From Lachnospiraceae bacterium (lineage in GTDB: Bacteria > Bacillota > Clostridia > Lachnospirales > Lachnospiraceae): a DNA stretch of 60,258 nucleotides. Below the pieces are notes generated by a model. That model was not told the origin of the DNA, made no database searches, and was given only the letters and a program-made list of their open reading frames with translations. Shown piece by piece: positions 52,893 to 60,258 of the stretch (position 1 is the stretch's first letter; each line of letters opens with the position of its first letter). The position numbers and the translations under genes are program-made. The stretch lies in assembly GCA_014799465.1 (NCBI GenBank), contig JAAVHZ010000039.1, positions 1 to 60,258 on the forward strand, read 5' to 3'.

Positions 52893-54056
52893 TTAAAGAT
52901 TTGCAATATCACATATTTCGGACAGTCTGTTTTTAAATGTATGGAATTGCTTTACTTTTTTATATCCGTTTTTGGCAATTGCCATACGCTCATCATCATG
53001 GTTCAGATAGTATTCAATCTGTTCCAGAAGATGGGATTCACTTTCGTAAATTGCCAAATCTTCTCCCGGAGTAAAGTAGTCCATGAATTCAGACTGAAAA
53101 TTAGTTAATAAAAATCCACCGCATCCCATTATATCTAAAGCCCTGAGAGGCATACCGCTGAGAATGCTTTTCAGGGTAATGTTTAAATTAATTTTTGAAC
53201 ATTTAAAAACATATGGCATAGTATTATAGTAGTCCACCGGTCCCATGCTATTTACATGAGGAAATACGCTTGTATCACCGGAAGTATATAGTTTCATATT
53301 ATATTTTTCAGAAATTTTTTTAATAAGGTCATGACGTTCAATTTCTGTTACTTTACGTGCCATAAAGCAATGTGCATAAACATATTCTGCCGTTTCAATG
53401 CCCTCCTTGTTTGGTGGATAAGGAACAACTTTCTGCATTTCTGCTACTAATTCAGGAGTTAGTAATTCCTTAAGAAAGAAATAGCCATAAATTTTGCTCT
53501 GAGCCTGAATAAGTCCGTCAAGATAGCCTTTTGTATAAGGAGGAAGAGAGTTAAAGTGGCTGTATAGACAATGCTTTTCGTTATATAGTGAGCCTACAAA
53601 TGAAACATCACTTTGATACTTCTGCATAATTTCAGGTGTGACGGTAAATTTGTCAAATGCATCTACGCCGGCAGCCAGAGGCAGGTAATATACAGTAGTA
53701 ATTCCTCCGTTTTTCAATTCCAGATAGGTTTCCTTATCAAATATAAAAATGTAATTGCATGGATTTATAATGGTATATGAATACAGGTTGATGTGTGGAT
53801 TATCATATATCCATGAAATATATTTAATATTATATTTTTTGCAATTAGCTGATATAACGGGAAAAAAGTTAAAAGTAAATACGGCATCATATCCTTTATC
53901 AGCGATTTTCTTTTCAAAATAATTGTCAAATTCAGGTGAAATACGGGTGTCATCAAACACAAAGCTGTCTAAAGTGACCTCATGTCCCATGCTTCTAAGT
54001 GCGGCAGCCACATGTTCAATTCCATAACTTTTCTGATTAATTGCATATATTTTCAT
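52893..54056 (-). CDS. glycosyltransferase, DUF3880/CgeB-like
   Basis: 387 aa on the minus strand. Begins MKIYAINQKSYGIEHVAAAL; contains ISWIYDNPHINLYSY, CNYIFIFDKETYLEL, VYYLPLAAGVD, VSFVGSLYNEKH and MPLRALDIMGCGGFLLTN, the pattern of CgeB/DUF3880 proteins with a GT1/GT4-like C-domain. Frame upstream to 54227 is open, but GGAG with 8-base spacing precedes ATG 54056, and homologs start at this point. Likely adds a sugar to a flagellar or surface glycan. Confidence 0.83.
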   Translation of the reverse strand: MKIYAINQKSYGIEHVAAALRSMGHEVTLDSFVFDDTRISPEFDNYFEKKIADKGYDAVFTFNFFPVISANCKKYNIKYISWIYDNPHINLYSYTIINPCNYIFIFDKETYLELKNGGITTVYYLPLAAGVDAFDKFTVTPEIMQKYQSDVSFVGSLYNEKHCLYSHFNSLPPYTKGYLDGLIQAQSKIYGYFFLKELLTPELVAEMQKVVPYPPNKEGIETAEYVYAHCFMARKVTEIERHDLIKKISEKYNMKLYTSGDTSVFPHVNSMGPVDYYNTMPYVFKCSKINLNITLKSILSGMPLRALDIMGCGGFLLTNFQSEFMDYFTPGEDLAIYESESHLLEQIEYYLNHDDERMAIAKNGYKKVKQFHTFKNRLSEICDIANL

Positions 54057-54133
54057 TTTGCATCTCCAATCTATAGGAATAATAAGAGGATTATACTTTG
54101 TTTTTCGAAAAAAATCAAATATATAGTATAAGC

Positions 54134-54161
54134 TAAATGTTTTCGTTAAATAAGCCGATAA
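54134..54161 (+). promoter_or_regulatory. sigma-28 (FliA/SigD) promoter
   Basis: TAAA (54134-54137), 16-base spacer, GCCGATAA (54154-54161), the full -10 consensus of the flagellar sigma factor; spacing is one base over the usual 15. It lies 49 bases before the ATG at 54210. Confidence 0.7.
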
Positions 54162-54209
54162 ACAGATATAATAGTTTGACAGATATTGAAGAAATGGAAA
54201 GGAGAATTT

Positions 54210-54578
54210 ATGGAAGACATTAGACAACAGCAGATAGAAGCGATAGAGGAATTAAAGAATTATAATAAAAAGCTTGTAAAAGCTGTCAGGGAGATTATAA
54301 TAGAATTAAAAGGAGAGGACAGACCTGATACAGAAGATTTTCTTAAACAGATTGTTGAAGGAATCAATTGGGAAATACAGGTTGTAAATGGAACACTTGA
54401 CTATATTAATGAGGATGAGAATCTGTTGGATAAGGAACAGTTTAATCAGGCAGTTCTTAATCATAATGAAGCAATAAATACTAAAGATGATACAAAGCTG
54501 GCAGAGAGTTTTGAAGTAAATATTCTTCCGTATCTTTTGAAATTGGAAGAGATTGCAGAAAAGAAATTAAATAATTAA
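54210..54578 (+). CDS. small helical flagellar-regulon protein
   Basis: 122 aa, acidic and helical, no export signal. The sigma-28-type promoter upstream puts it in the late flagellar class. Its C-terminal part (DDTKLAESFEVNILPYLLKL) resembles the protein at 163 next to flagellin. Middle segment DFLKQIVEGINWEIQVVNGT is distinctive. A flagellar chaperone or glycosylation-accessory role is possible; unproven. ATG 54210 follows AAAGGAG; the frame extends to 54186 without an SD. Confidence 0.75.
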   Translation: MEDIRQQQIEAIEELKNYNKKLVKAVREIIIELKGEDRPDTEDFLKQIVEGINWEIQVVNGTLDYINEDENLLDKEQFNQAVLNHNEAINTKDDTKLAESFEVNILPYLLKLEEIAEKKLNN

Positions 54579-54597
54579 TAAAAGAGTGAAAAGTCAA

Positions 54598-54636
54598 AAA
54601 AATGGAACTGCAGTTTTCGGTTACAGTTCCATTTTT
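54598..54636. terminator. bidirectional terminator
   Basis: Perfect 13-bp stem AAAAATGGAACTG / CAGTTCCATTTTT between two convergent genes, with A/T runs serving as the T-tail on either strand. Confidence 0.9.
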
Positions 54637-54642
54637 GTATAT

Positions 54643-55917
54643 TTAAATATAGCCGTTAAACATCATTCCTGTATATATGGAGGTAACATAAGGATTTGAA
54701 AATGATCTTACAGGATTGGGATAAGATATCATAATCTTATTAACATAGTGCATAGGATTTATAGTGATATTGTCAGCCACTCTTGATAAATCATTTTTAA
54801 ATGCAGTTATTTTGTTCAATGAATCCTTTATGCTTCCATCATTAACAGTCTGTGAGACTAAAGCATTATCTACTTTAAGATGTCCGTTTTCTTCAAAAGA
54901 AAGTCCGGCAGATTCCAAAGAACTCTTGTGCATTTTGGCAATATGATGAATTTCGCGGATAAGTCGTGATGCATCTCCGTTTCCTGACGAATTGCCGGAG
55001 GCCATATCCACTATATAATTATATCTGGAACTAAGGTCATCTAAAGAGTCCATTAATGAATCAAAGTCCTGTTTAAAACCAATGTGTACTGTATCATCAC
55101 CTGTAGTATCATGAAGAGTAATCTCAAAACCTTTGTTTATTGTAAATGTATTGGATGATGAGGTCTTTTCAATACCATTTAATAAAAATCTGGCACTGGA
55201 AGGTTCTGTTGTCATTTGGTTAAGTCCAAGATAATTAACGATACTGCCCGGATTTTCGGGATTATCATCAATTGAAAATATCTGTGACTTAAATGCAACA
55301 CCGGTTGTCTGAGAGGTAAGCTGCAGTGCGGAGTTTCCATGTCTGCTTTCAATAACTTCAGCAGTTATTCCTATATCAGAACGGTTAATAAGCCTTGCCA
55401 GTCTGTCCTGAAGAACTCTGTTATTATCTGAATCATTTATTTTAAACTGAAGTTCATAAGAATAGTCATCAATATTAATATCAAAAGAATATTCTCCTTT
55501 TGGAATGGATAACTTATTCTGAGACAGGAAGTTACCGGTATTAATCTGAGGAGTTGCAAGGTGGGAAACCTGTATATCAAAATCAGAATCTTCTGAGCCG
55601 GCTTCGTTTCCTAAATAACGAGCTCCAATCTTTTCTTCATTGCTGCTGCTTGCCTTTTTATTGCGTGACCCGAATAAGGAATCAGCATCCAGAGAGTCAG
55701 TTACATCTTTAAGTGCATATGCACTTTCTTTAAGGTTGATGGCGTATTTTCTTACACCCTCATCCAGTTTAATCTTATATAAAGGCGACTTTCTACTGAT
55801 ACGTAATATATTATTATATACTTCACGAAGCTCACTCTTTTTATGGGCGTTGTTATTTACAAGATTGTTTTTGCCCGAATATGTGGTTAAATAATAATTA
55901 TATACTGTGCTTATCAT
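54643..55917 (-). CDS. FliD-like flagellar capping protein relative
   Basis: 424 aa. N- and C-terminal helical ends with a beta-rich middle: DFDIQVSHLATPQINTGNFL, PKGEYSFDINIDDYSYEL, LQLTSQTTGVAF, FTINKGFEITLHDTTGDD and DFDSLMDSLDDLSSRYN recall FliD (hook-associated protein 2) D-domains, but the N-terminal FliD motif is not typical and the C-terminus is short. It may be a second cap-like or flagellar-associated protein. ATG 55917 has GGGTGAT 7 bases upstream; an in-frame ATG further out at 55956 lacks one. Confidence 0.65.
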   Translation of the reverse strand: MISTVYNYYLTTYSGKNNLVNNNAHKKSELREVYNNILRISRKSPLYKIKLDEGVRKYAINLKESAYALKDVTDSLDADSLFGSRNKKASSSNEEKIGARYLGNEAGSEDSDFDIQVSHLATPQINTGNFLSQNKLSIPKGEYSFDINIDDYSYELQFKINDSDNNRVLQDRLARLINRSDIGITAEVIESRHGNSALQLTSQTTGVAFKSQIFSIDDNPENPGSIVNYLGLNQMTTEPSSARFLLNGIEKTSSSNTFTINKGFEITLHDTTGDDTVHIGFKQDFDSLMDSLDDLSSRYNYIVDMASGNSSGNGDASRLIREIHHIAKMHKSSLESAGLSFEENGHLKVDNALVSQTVNDGSIKDSLNKITAFKNDLSRVADNITINPMHYVNKIMISYPNPVRSFSNPYVTSIYTGMMFNGYI

Positions 55918-55968
55918 AGTAATCACCCAATCTTTCCTTTTATGCTGAAAATGCAATTATTTAGTTTA

Positions 55969-55997
55969 ATTATATTATGTCGGAGTGTAAATATCAA
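55969..55997 (-). promoter_or_regulatory. sigma-A type promoter for the FliD-like gene
   Basis: On the minus strand TTGATA, 17 bases, TATAAT, 52 bases before the ATG at 55917. Confidence 0.6.
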
Positions 55998-56075
55998 TAG
56001 GTAAATTCGCCAAAATTCGTTAATATATATGTGTAAGCTGACTGCTATATTGTCACATATATTAAGAAAAAAATA

Positions 56076-56104
56076 TTGACGGTTATTAATTACTGTGTTA
56101 TAGT
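56076..56104 (+). promoter_or_regulatory. sigma-A type promoter for rpmG-secE-nusG
   Basis: TTGACG, 17 bases, TATAGT, 116 bases before the rpmG start. The intervening leader holds a T-run and an AAAGAGC-type short stem. Confidence 0.7.
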
Positions 56105-56219
56105 ATATGGGCAATGGAAGAAGTCTTTTTTTTTTGCTCTGAAAAGAGCATGTTGCATTTATTAATGTAATACTTCAATAAATGCAGGTCAAAATTGAAT
56201 TAAAGTGGAGGTGGATGTT

Positions 56220-56369
56220 GTGCGCGTAAAAATCACATTGGCATGTACTGAGTGTAAGCAGCGAAACTACAATATGACTAAGGATAAGAAAAATCATCCT
56301 GACAGAATGGAAACAAAAAAATATTGCAGATTCTGCAGAAAACACACATTACACAAAGAAACTAAGTAG
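56220..56369 (+). CDS. rpmG: 50S ribosomal protein L33
   Basis: 49 aa starting at GTG, SD GGAGG 8 bases before. [17 protein letters not shown], the zinc-type Cys pair [18 protein letters not shown] and a second pair C-R-F-C mark the Zn-binding form of L33. First gene of the rpmG-secE-nusG transcript. Missed by length filters because it is short. Confidence 0.95.
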   Translation: MRVKITLACTECKQRNYNMTKDKKNHPDRMETKKYCRFCRKHTLHKETK

Positions 56370-56396
56370 TCAGATTAGATGGAAGAGAGGTAGAAT

Positions 56397-56600
56397 ATGG
56401 GAGAAGCTAAATCAGCAGAAAAAGCTCCTAAAAAGAGCTGGTTTGCGGGTGTTCAAGCCGAATTCAAAAAGATAATCTGGCCGGACAAAGCGTCTATTGT
56501 CAGACAGACGGTGGCAGTAGCCATAATATCTGTATTCTTAGGTGCAATAATTAAAGTACTGGATATGATTATTCAGTTAGGTCTTAATTTTATAGCATAA
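56397..56600 (+). CDS. secE: preprotein translocase subunit SecE
   Basis: 67 aa, single membrane span of the Gram-positive SecE type. Cytoplasmic amphipathic part WFAGVQAEFKKIIWPDKAS with the conserved W-P, then the membrane helix VAVAIISVFLGAIIKVLDMI. Stabilises SecY in the translocon. Sits between rpmG and nusG as in most Firmicutes. Confidence 0.95.
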   Translation: MGEAKSAEKAPKKSWFAGVQAEFKKIIWPDKASIVRQTVAVAIISVFLGAIIKVLDMIIQLGLNFIA

Positions 56601-56619
56601 TAAGGAGTAAGGTGGGTCT

Positions 56620-57141
56620 ATGTCAGAGGCAAATTGGTATGTAGTTCATACTTATTCAGGGTATGAAAATAAGGTAAAAGCCAACATTGAGAAAACAATT
56701 GAAAACAGAAAGCTTCAGGAACAGATACTTGAAGTGACAGTTCCAATGCAGGATGTAGTGGAAATGAAGAACGGCTCAAAGAAACAGGTTCAGAAAAAAC
56801 TGTTTCCCGGATATGTTCTTATTAACATGGTAATGAATGATGATACATGGTATGTTGTCAGGAATACCAGAGGCGTGACCGGTTTTGTAGGTCCCGGCTC
56901 AAAGCCTGTTCCGCTTACGGAGGAAGAAATGAAGCCTCTGGGAATCAAAGCTCCGAAAGTAGTAGTGGACTTTGGTGTTGGCGATACTGTTACTGTTACC
57001 GGAGGTGTTTGGGAGAATACCGTAGGTGAAATAAAGAAGATTGACCATCATAAGCAAATGGTTACAATTAATGTTGATATGTTTGGTCGTGAAACGCCTG
57101 TAGAGATAAGTTTCACAGAAGTAAAAAAGATGGATTTCTAA
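56620..57141 (+). CDS. nusG: transcription termination/antitermination factor NusG
   Basis: 173 aa. NGN domain from WYVVHTYSGYENKVKANIEK, KLFPGYVLINMVM, RGVTGFVG, then the KOW domain (VGDTVTVTGGVWENTVGEI). Binds RNA polymerase and couples it to Rho or the ribosome. Normal length; starts 19 bases after secE. Confidence 0.96.
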   Translation: MSEANWYVVHTYSGYENKVKANIEKTIENRKLQEQILEVTVPMQDVVEMKNGSKKQVQKKLFPGYVLINMVMNDDTWYVVRNTRGVTGFVGPGSKPVPLTEEEMKPLGIKAPKVVVDFGVGDTVTVTGGVWENTVGEIKKIDHHKQMVTINVDMFGRETPVEISFTEVKKMDF

Positions 57142-57151
57142 TTTAAAGCAA

Positions 57152-57247
57152 GGTGGGAGGCTATCGTACTTCTTCGAAGTACAAATATTTATTTTCATGT
57201 GAAAAATTTTCATAATGAAAATATTACGGAGAACCCGCTAATACCAC
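57152..57247 (+). promoter_or_regulatory. leader motif before rplK (ribosomal-protein autoregulation)
   Basis: GGTGGGAGG, a 7-bp hairpin GTACTTC / GAAGTAC, a second A/T stem, then AACCCGCTAATACCAC before the SD. The same order of elements, with a different but still paired hairpin, stands before rplA at 57712. Such GTGGGAGG leaders are usual before L11-L1 genes in Firmicutes and probably bind L1 or a related protein to control translation. Confidence 0.6.
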
Positions 57248-57268
57248 AATTTATTAGGAGGTGCCATT

Positions 57269-57694
57269 ATGGCAAAGAAAGTAGAAGGATATATTAAGTT
57301 GCAGATTGCAGCCGGAAAAGCAACACCGGCACCACCTGTTGGACCAGCACTTGGTCAGCATGGTGTAAATATTGTTCAGTTTACAAAGGAATTTAATGCA
57401 AGGACAGCAGATCAGGCAGGAATGATTATACCTGTAGTTATAACAGTATATGCTGACAGAAGTTTCAGTTTTATTACAAAGACACCACCTGCAGCAGTTC
57501 TCATTAAAAAAGCATGTAAGATTGAAAAGGGTTCATCTGTACCTAACAAGACAAAAGTTGCTAAGATTTCAAAAGCAGATGTTCAGAAGATTGCAGAAAC
57601 AAAGATGCCTGATTTAAATGCAGCATCACTTGAAGCAGCAATGAGCATGATTGCAGGAACTGCAAGAAGTATGGGTATCACAGTAGAAGAATAG
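57269..57694 (+). CDS. rplK: 50S ribosomal protein L11
   Basis: 141 aa. [56 protein letters not shown] and [20 protein letters not shown] are L11 signatures. Binds 23S rRNA at the GTPase centre. SD AGGAGGTG 6 bases upstream. Confidence 0.97.
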   Translation: MAKKVEGYIKLQIAAGKATPAPPVGPALGQHGVNIVQFTKEFNARTADQAGMIIPVVITVYADRSFSFITKTPPAAVLIKKACKIEKGSSVPNKTKVAKISKADVQKIAETKMPDLNAASLEAAMSMIAGTARSMGITVEE

Positions 57695-57711
57695 AAAATG
57701 AAATTAAAAAT

Positions 57712-57789
57712 GTGGGAGGTTATTGTGCTTTGAAGCACTGGAGATGTGACAGCTTATAAGCAGTATCACATAAAACCCGCTAATACCAC
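57712..57789 (+). promoter_or_regulatory. leader motif before rplA (second copy)
   Basis: GTGGGAGGT, hairpin GTGCTT / AAGCAC, a longer stem ATGTGA / TCACAT, then AACCCGCTAATACCAC. Same architecture as the leader at 57152, with compensating base changes in the first hairpin, which argues for a conserved RNA structure. Confidence 0.6.
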
Positions 57790-57804
57790 TAGGAGGTCAT
57801 TATA

Positions 57805-58500
57805 ATGAAACATGGAAAGAAGTATTTAGAAGCAGCAAAGGCTGTAGACCGTGCTGCTCAATATGAAGTATCAGAAGCAGTGTCTTTAGTAAAAAAGACA
57901 GCTACTGCAAAGTTTGATGAAACAATAGAAGCACATATCAGAACAGGTTGTGACGGACGTCATGCTGACCAGCAGATTCGTGGTGCAGTTGTACTTCCTC
58001 ATGGAACAGGTAAGAAGGTAAGAGTTCTTGTATTTGCAAAAGGTGACAAAGTTGCTGAGGCAGAAGAGGCAGGAGCAGAGTTTGTAGGAGGCGAAGAGCT
58101 TATTCCTAAGATTCAGAACGAGAACTGGTTTGAATTTGATGTAGTAGTAGCTACTCCTGACATGATGGGTGTTGTAGGACGTTTGGGTCGTGTACTCGGA
58201 CCAAAGGGATTAATGCCTAACCCAAAAGCAGGAACCGTAACAATGGACGTAAAGAAAGCTGTTGCTGATATTAAAGCAGGTAAGATTGAATATAGACTTG
58301 ATAAGACTAATATTATCCACGTGCCAATCGGAAAAGCTTCATTCAGTGAAGAACAATTAGCGGACAACTTCCAGACGCTTATTGATGCAATCAATAAAGT
58401 TAAGCCTAGCACATTAAAAGGTCAGTATTTGAAGAGTGTTACACTTACATCTACAATGGGACCTGGTGTTAAGTTAAATGTTGCAAAACTGACAAATTAA
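57805..58500 (+). CDS. rplA: 50S ribosomal protein L1
   Basis: 231 aa. [75 protein letters not shown] and [15 protein letters not shown] are L1 hallmarks. Primary rRNA binder of the L1 stalk and often a translational repressor of rplK-rplA. Confidence 0.97.
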   Translation: MKHGKKYLEAAKAVDRAAQYEVSEAVSLVKKTATAKFDETIEAHIRTGCDGRHADQQIRGAVVLPHGTGKKVRVLVFAKGDKVAEAEEAGAEFVGGEELIPKIQNENWFEFDVVVATPDMMGVVGRLGRVLGPKGLMPNPKAGTVTMDVKKAVADIKAGKIEYRLDKTNIIHVPIGKASFSEEQLADNFQTLIDAINKVKPSTLKGQYLKSVTLTSTMGPGVKLNVAKLTN

Positions 58501-58511
58501 TAAATTATTGA

Positions 58512-58540
58512 TTGACAATATATAAATAGTGTGCTAAAAT
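58512..58540 (+). promoter_or_regulatory. sigma-A promoter for rplJ-rplL
   Basis: TTGACA, 17 bases, TAAAAT. Very good match, just after the rplA stop; drives the L10-leader transcript. Confidence 0.8.
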
Positions 58541-58547
58541 GCACAAA

Positions 58548-58687
58548 GTATTAAGACCGAAGACAGTAGGTGCCTGAATTACTGCTAAATGCAGTTGACG
58601 GCATAAAGGATTTACCACCTACCGAGGATTTAAGGACATTAATTTGTTTATTTAACCCTTTTTGTCTTTGGACAAAAAGGGTTTTTT
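58548..58687 (+). promoter_or_regulatory. L10 leader with attenuator terminator
   Basis: Contains the conserved GAAGACAGTAGGTGCC ... ACCTACCGAGG pairing of the Firmicutes L10 leader. It is followed by a strong terminator hairpin (AACCCTTTTTGTC / GACAAAAAGGGTT, 58654-58683, with T-tail) about 100 bases before rplJ. L10(L12) binding to the leader is known to control the L10 operon. Confidence 0.85.
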
Positions 58688-58783
58688 GCTAGTGATCATA
58701 GCAAATCAGACAGTAATATGCTCTGATTATAAATCCTTGAATTACATTCACGTCTTATAAAATAATACAAGGAGGAAATATTA

Positions 58784-59278
58784 ATGGCTAAAGTAGAAAT
58801 TAAGAAACCTATAGTTGATGAGATTTCTGAACTGCTTAATGGTGCTAAATCAGCAGTAGTAGTAGACTACCGCGGACTTACAGTTGAAGAAGATACTAAG
58901 CTTCGTAAAGAATTACGTGAAGCCGGAGTTACTTATAAAGTATATAAGAACACAATGATTAACTTCGCTATTAAGGGAACAGAATTTGAAAGCCTTGCTC
59001 CACATTTAGAAGGACCTACGGCTATAGCTGTTTCAAAAGAAGATGCTACTGCACCGGCAAGAGTACTTTACAATTTCGGAAAGAATGCAGAAGCACTTGA
59101 GTTAAAAGCCGGAGTTGTAGAAGGTGTGTATTATGATGCTGATGGAATTAAGATTATTGCTGCTATTCCGTCAAGAGAAGAACTTCTTTCGAAGTTACTT
59201 GGAAGTATCCAGTCACCTATTACAAACTTTGCACGTGTTATTAAGCAGATTGCTGAAAAACAAGAAGGAAATGCATAA
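58784..59278 (+). CDS. rplJ: 50S ribosomal protein L10
   Basis: 164 aa. VDEISELLNGAKSAVVVDYR, GLTVEEDTKLRKELREAGV, YKVYKNTMINFAI and a C-terminal L12-binding helix. Stalk base protein. Preceded by the L10 leader and an AAGGAGG site. Confidence 0.96.
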   Translation: MAKVEIKKPIVDEISELLNGAKSAVVVDYRGLTVEEDTKLRKELREAGVTYKVYKNTMINFAIKGTEFESLAPHLEGPTAIAVSKEDATAPARVLYNFGKNAEALELKAGVVEGVYYDADGIKIIAAIPSREELLSKLLGSIQSPITNFARVIKQIAEKQEGNA

Positions 59279-59308
59279 TAAAATATATTTAAATGGAGGA
59301 ATTTTAAG

Positions 59309-59677
59309 ATGACAACTCAGGAAATTATTGATGTAATCAAAGGTTTAACAGTATTAGAATTAAATGATTTAGTAAAAGCTTGTGAAGAAGAATTTGGTGT
59401 TTCTGCAGCAGCTGGTGTTGTTGTAGCAGCTGGTGCAGCTGGTGCAGCAGGCGGAGCTGAAGAAAAATCAGAGTTCGATGTCGAACTTACAGAAGTTGGA
59501 CCAAACAAAGTTAAGGTTATCAAGGCAGTTCGTGAAGCTACAGGTTTAGGCTTAAAAGAAGCTAAAGAATTAGTAGACAACGCACCTAAAGTAATTAAAG
59601 AAGGCGCATCTAAGGAAGAAGCTGAAGACATTAAGACAAAACTTGAAGCAGAAGGAGCTAAGGCTACTTTAAAATAA
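59309..59677 (+). CDS. rplL: 50S ribosomal protein L7/L12
   Basis: 122 aa. N-terminal dimerisation helix ([20 protein letters not shown]), Ala/Gly-rich hinge ([17 protein letters not shown]), C-terminal domain with [20 protein letters not shown]. Stalk protein that recruits translation factors. In most Firmicutes rpoB follows, but here no rpoB begins in the 580 bases that remain. Confidence 0.97.
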   Translation: MTTQEIIDVIKGLTVLELNDLVKACEEEFGVSAAAGVVVAAGAAGAAGGAEEKSEFDVELTEVGPNKVKVIKAVREATGLGLKEAKELVDNAPKVIKEGASKEEAEDIKTKLEAEGAKATLK

Positions 59678-59696
59678 TTTGTTAATAGTCTGATTT

Positions 59697-59730
59697 GAGG
59701 GAGCTACCAGAAATGGAGCTCCCTCTTTTT
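59697..59730 (+). terminator. terminator after rplL
   Basis: Perfect 9-bp stem GAGGGAGCT / AGCTCCCTC with 11-base loop and T-tail, 19 bases after the rplL stop. Confidence 0.92.
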
Positions 59731-59739
59731 ATAAAATGA

Positions 59740-59859
59740 ATAATTATTTATCCTACAGGAACCTCTCCCGCTTAGCAGAAGACGCAGCGGACACTAAGCT
59801 CGTGAAAAACCTCGCTAAGTGCCGGCGACTTCCAACGTTCCCTCCGGATAAATAATTAT
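59740..59859 (+). repeat. palindromic repeat, copy 1
   Basis: 120-base imperfect palindrome: outer stem ATAATTATTTATCC / GGATAAATAATTAT (14 bp, perfect), then GGAAC / GTTCC and an inner CACTAAGC / GCTAAGTG stem. Its core (GAAGACG(C/T)AGCGG, ACTAAGCTCGT, CTCGCTAAGT, CTTCCAAC) matches the reverse complement of copy 2 at 60028. MITE- or REP-like. Confidence 0.75.
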
Positions 59860-60027
59860 CCCATAATGAGTTGGCAGAGTGGTAACATGCCCATTAGGAG
59901 GGATATCATCCACCTGTAGTGGTGGGTGATGACTTAGTCTTTTGTAGGAAACATACAAAAAAACATCCCCATAAAGCTAACCGCCAATCCCACATAAGGT
60001 AAAGGGCTGCCAAAACCTACGGAATAA
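59860..60027 (+). other. non-coding segment between repeat copies
   Basis: 168 bases with no open frame of note. One strong hairpin TCATCCACC / GGTGGGTGA (about 59908-59932) and a short GTTGGCAGAGTGGT stretch that recalls a tRNA D-arm but has no partner arms. I assign no function. Confidence 0.4.
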
Positions 60028-60139
60028 TTAGTTTTCTGTAGGGAATGTTGGAAGCCGTCGGTACTTAGCGAGTGCTTTATACGAGCTTAGTACCGCTACG
60101 TCTTCCACTAAGCGAAAGCGGTTCCCGAAAGAAAACTAA
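60028..60139 (-). repeat. palindromic repeat, copy 2 (inverted)
   Basis: 112 bases; outer stem TTAGTTTTCT / AGAAAACTAA, then GGGAA / TTCCC, GGAAG / CTTCC and GGTAC / GTACC. Same internal core as copy 1 in the opposite orientation, while outer stems differ in sequence but are each self-paired. Confidence 0.75.
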
Positions 60140-60219
60140 CACGACAAACGCATGAGTAAATAAATTATGAACAATCCATTTTTTTCTGTTAAAATAAAAA
60201 GAAAAAGGATGGAATAATA

Positions 60220-60258
60220 ATGGAAGAACTGCTGAACTGGATGGAATACATTGAAGAT
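60220..60258 (+). CDS. start of a gene (partial, unknown)
   Basis: ATG 60220 with AAAGGATGG upstream opens MEELLNWMEYIED and runs to the window edge. Thirteen residues are too few to name; it is not the start of RpoB. A short helical start like this occurs in AraC-type regulators, among many others. Confidence 0.45.
   Translation, partial: MEELLNWMEYIED

Noticed and set aside
59860-59960. Possible tRNA because of a D-arm-like GGCAGAGTGG stretch
   Set aside because: No acceptor stem, anticodon arm or T-loop (GGTTCGAAT-type) can be fitted around it.

Overview
The window is A+T-rich, with strong Shine-Dalgarno sites, long co-directional gene runs and a Firmicutes-type ribosomal block (rpmG-secE-nusG-rplK-rplA-rplJ-rplL). 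Together with flagellin, Maf and FliD-like genes this suggests a motile Clostridia bacterium, most likely of the Lachnospiraceae. A genus such as Lachnospira or Eubacterium eligens-like is only a guess. Most of the window is a flagellar/surface glycosylation island of about 55 kb, placed between the 3' end of a flagellin gene and the ribosomal genes.

Layout. 1-5 kb: flagellin 3' end and terminator, a small helical flagellar-type protein, a tandemly duplicated Maf (DUF115) flagellin glycosyltransferase, and two coiled-coil paralogs. 5.2-10 kb: a promoter region followed by pseB and a LicD / IspD-like cytidylyltransferase / SDR / AraD-like cassette that looks like CDP-pentitol (or similar) synthesis and transfer. 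10-21 kb: HAD and glycosyltransferase proteins, a DUF1919 protein and a legionaminate-type set (nucleotidyltransferase, LegB, LegC, NeuD/PglD-like acetyltransferase). 21-32 kb: a Wbp-type route to a 2,3-diamino-uronic acid (WbpA, WbpB, WbpE homologs). Embedded in it are three LpxD-like acyltransferases, an AMP-forming acid ligase, a deacetylase-like protein and a complete SsuABC/TauABC-type importer whose ATPase is fused to one of the acyltransferases. 32-39 kb: more glycosyltransferases, a membrane-anchored Rossmann protein, two kinase-like proteins and an SGNH/citrate-lyase-ligase-like fusion.

39.4-44.5 kb is a decayed, mobile stretch: an alarmone synthetase gene broken by an in-frame TGA, two small unknown genes, an IS3-type element inserted in a PD-(D/E)XK (Rpn-like) transposase pseudogene, and a palindromic repeat present as two inverted arms around a promoter and possible small RNA. 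44.5-52.9 kb holds the rest of the pseudaminate pathway (ATP-grasp, HAD, PseF, PseI, PseG, PseC) with a large secreted surface protein in its middle. 52.9-56 kb: a convergent glycosyltransferase, a gene behind a near-consensus sigma-28 promoter, and a FliD-like protein. 56-59.7 kb: ribosomal genes with L11, L1 and L10 leader signals. 59.7-60.2 kb: a non-coding stretch with two inverted copies of another palindromic repeat.

Working model (inference): the island makes several nucleotide sugars (CMP-pseudaminate, a diacetamido-trideoxyhexose, an acylated diamino-uronate and a CDP-alditol), assembles them with many glycosyltransferases and attaches glycan to flagellin through Maf. The most unusual part is the apparent import and activation of an external acid for N-acylation of a sugar nucleotide. 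A roughly 90-110-residue Rossmann module appears in nine proteins of the island, fused at either end or anchored alone in the membrane.
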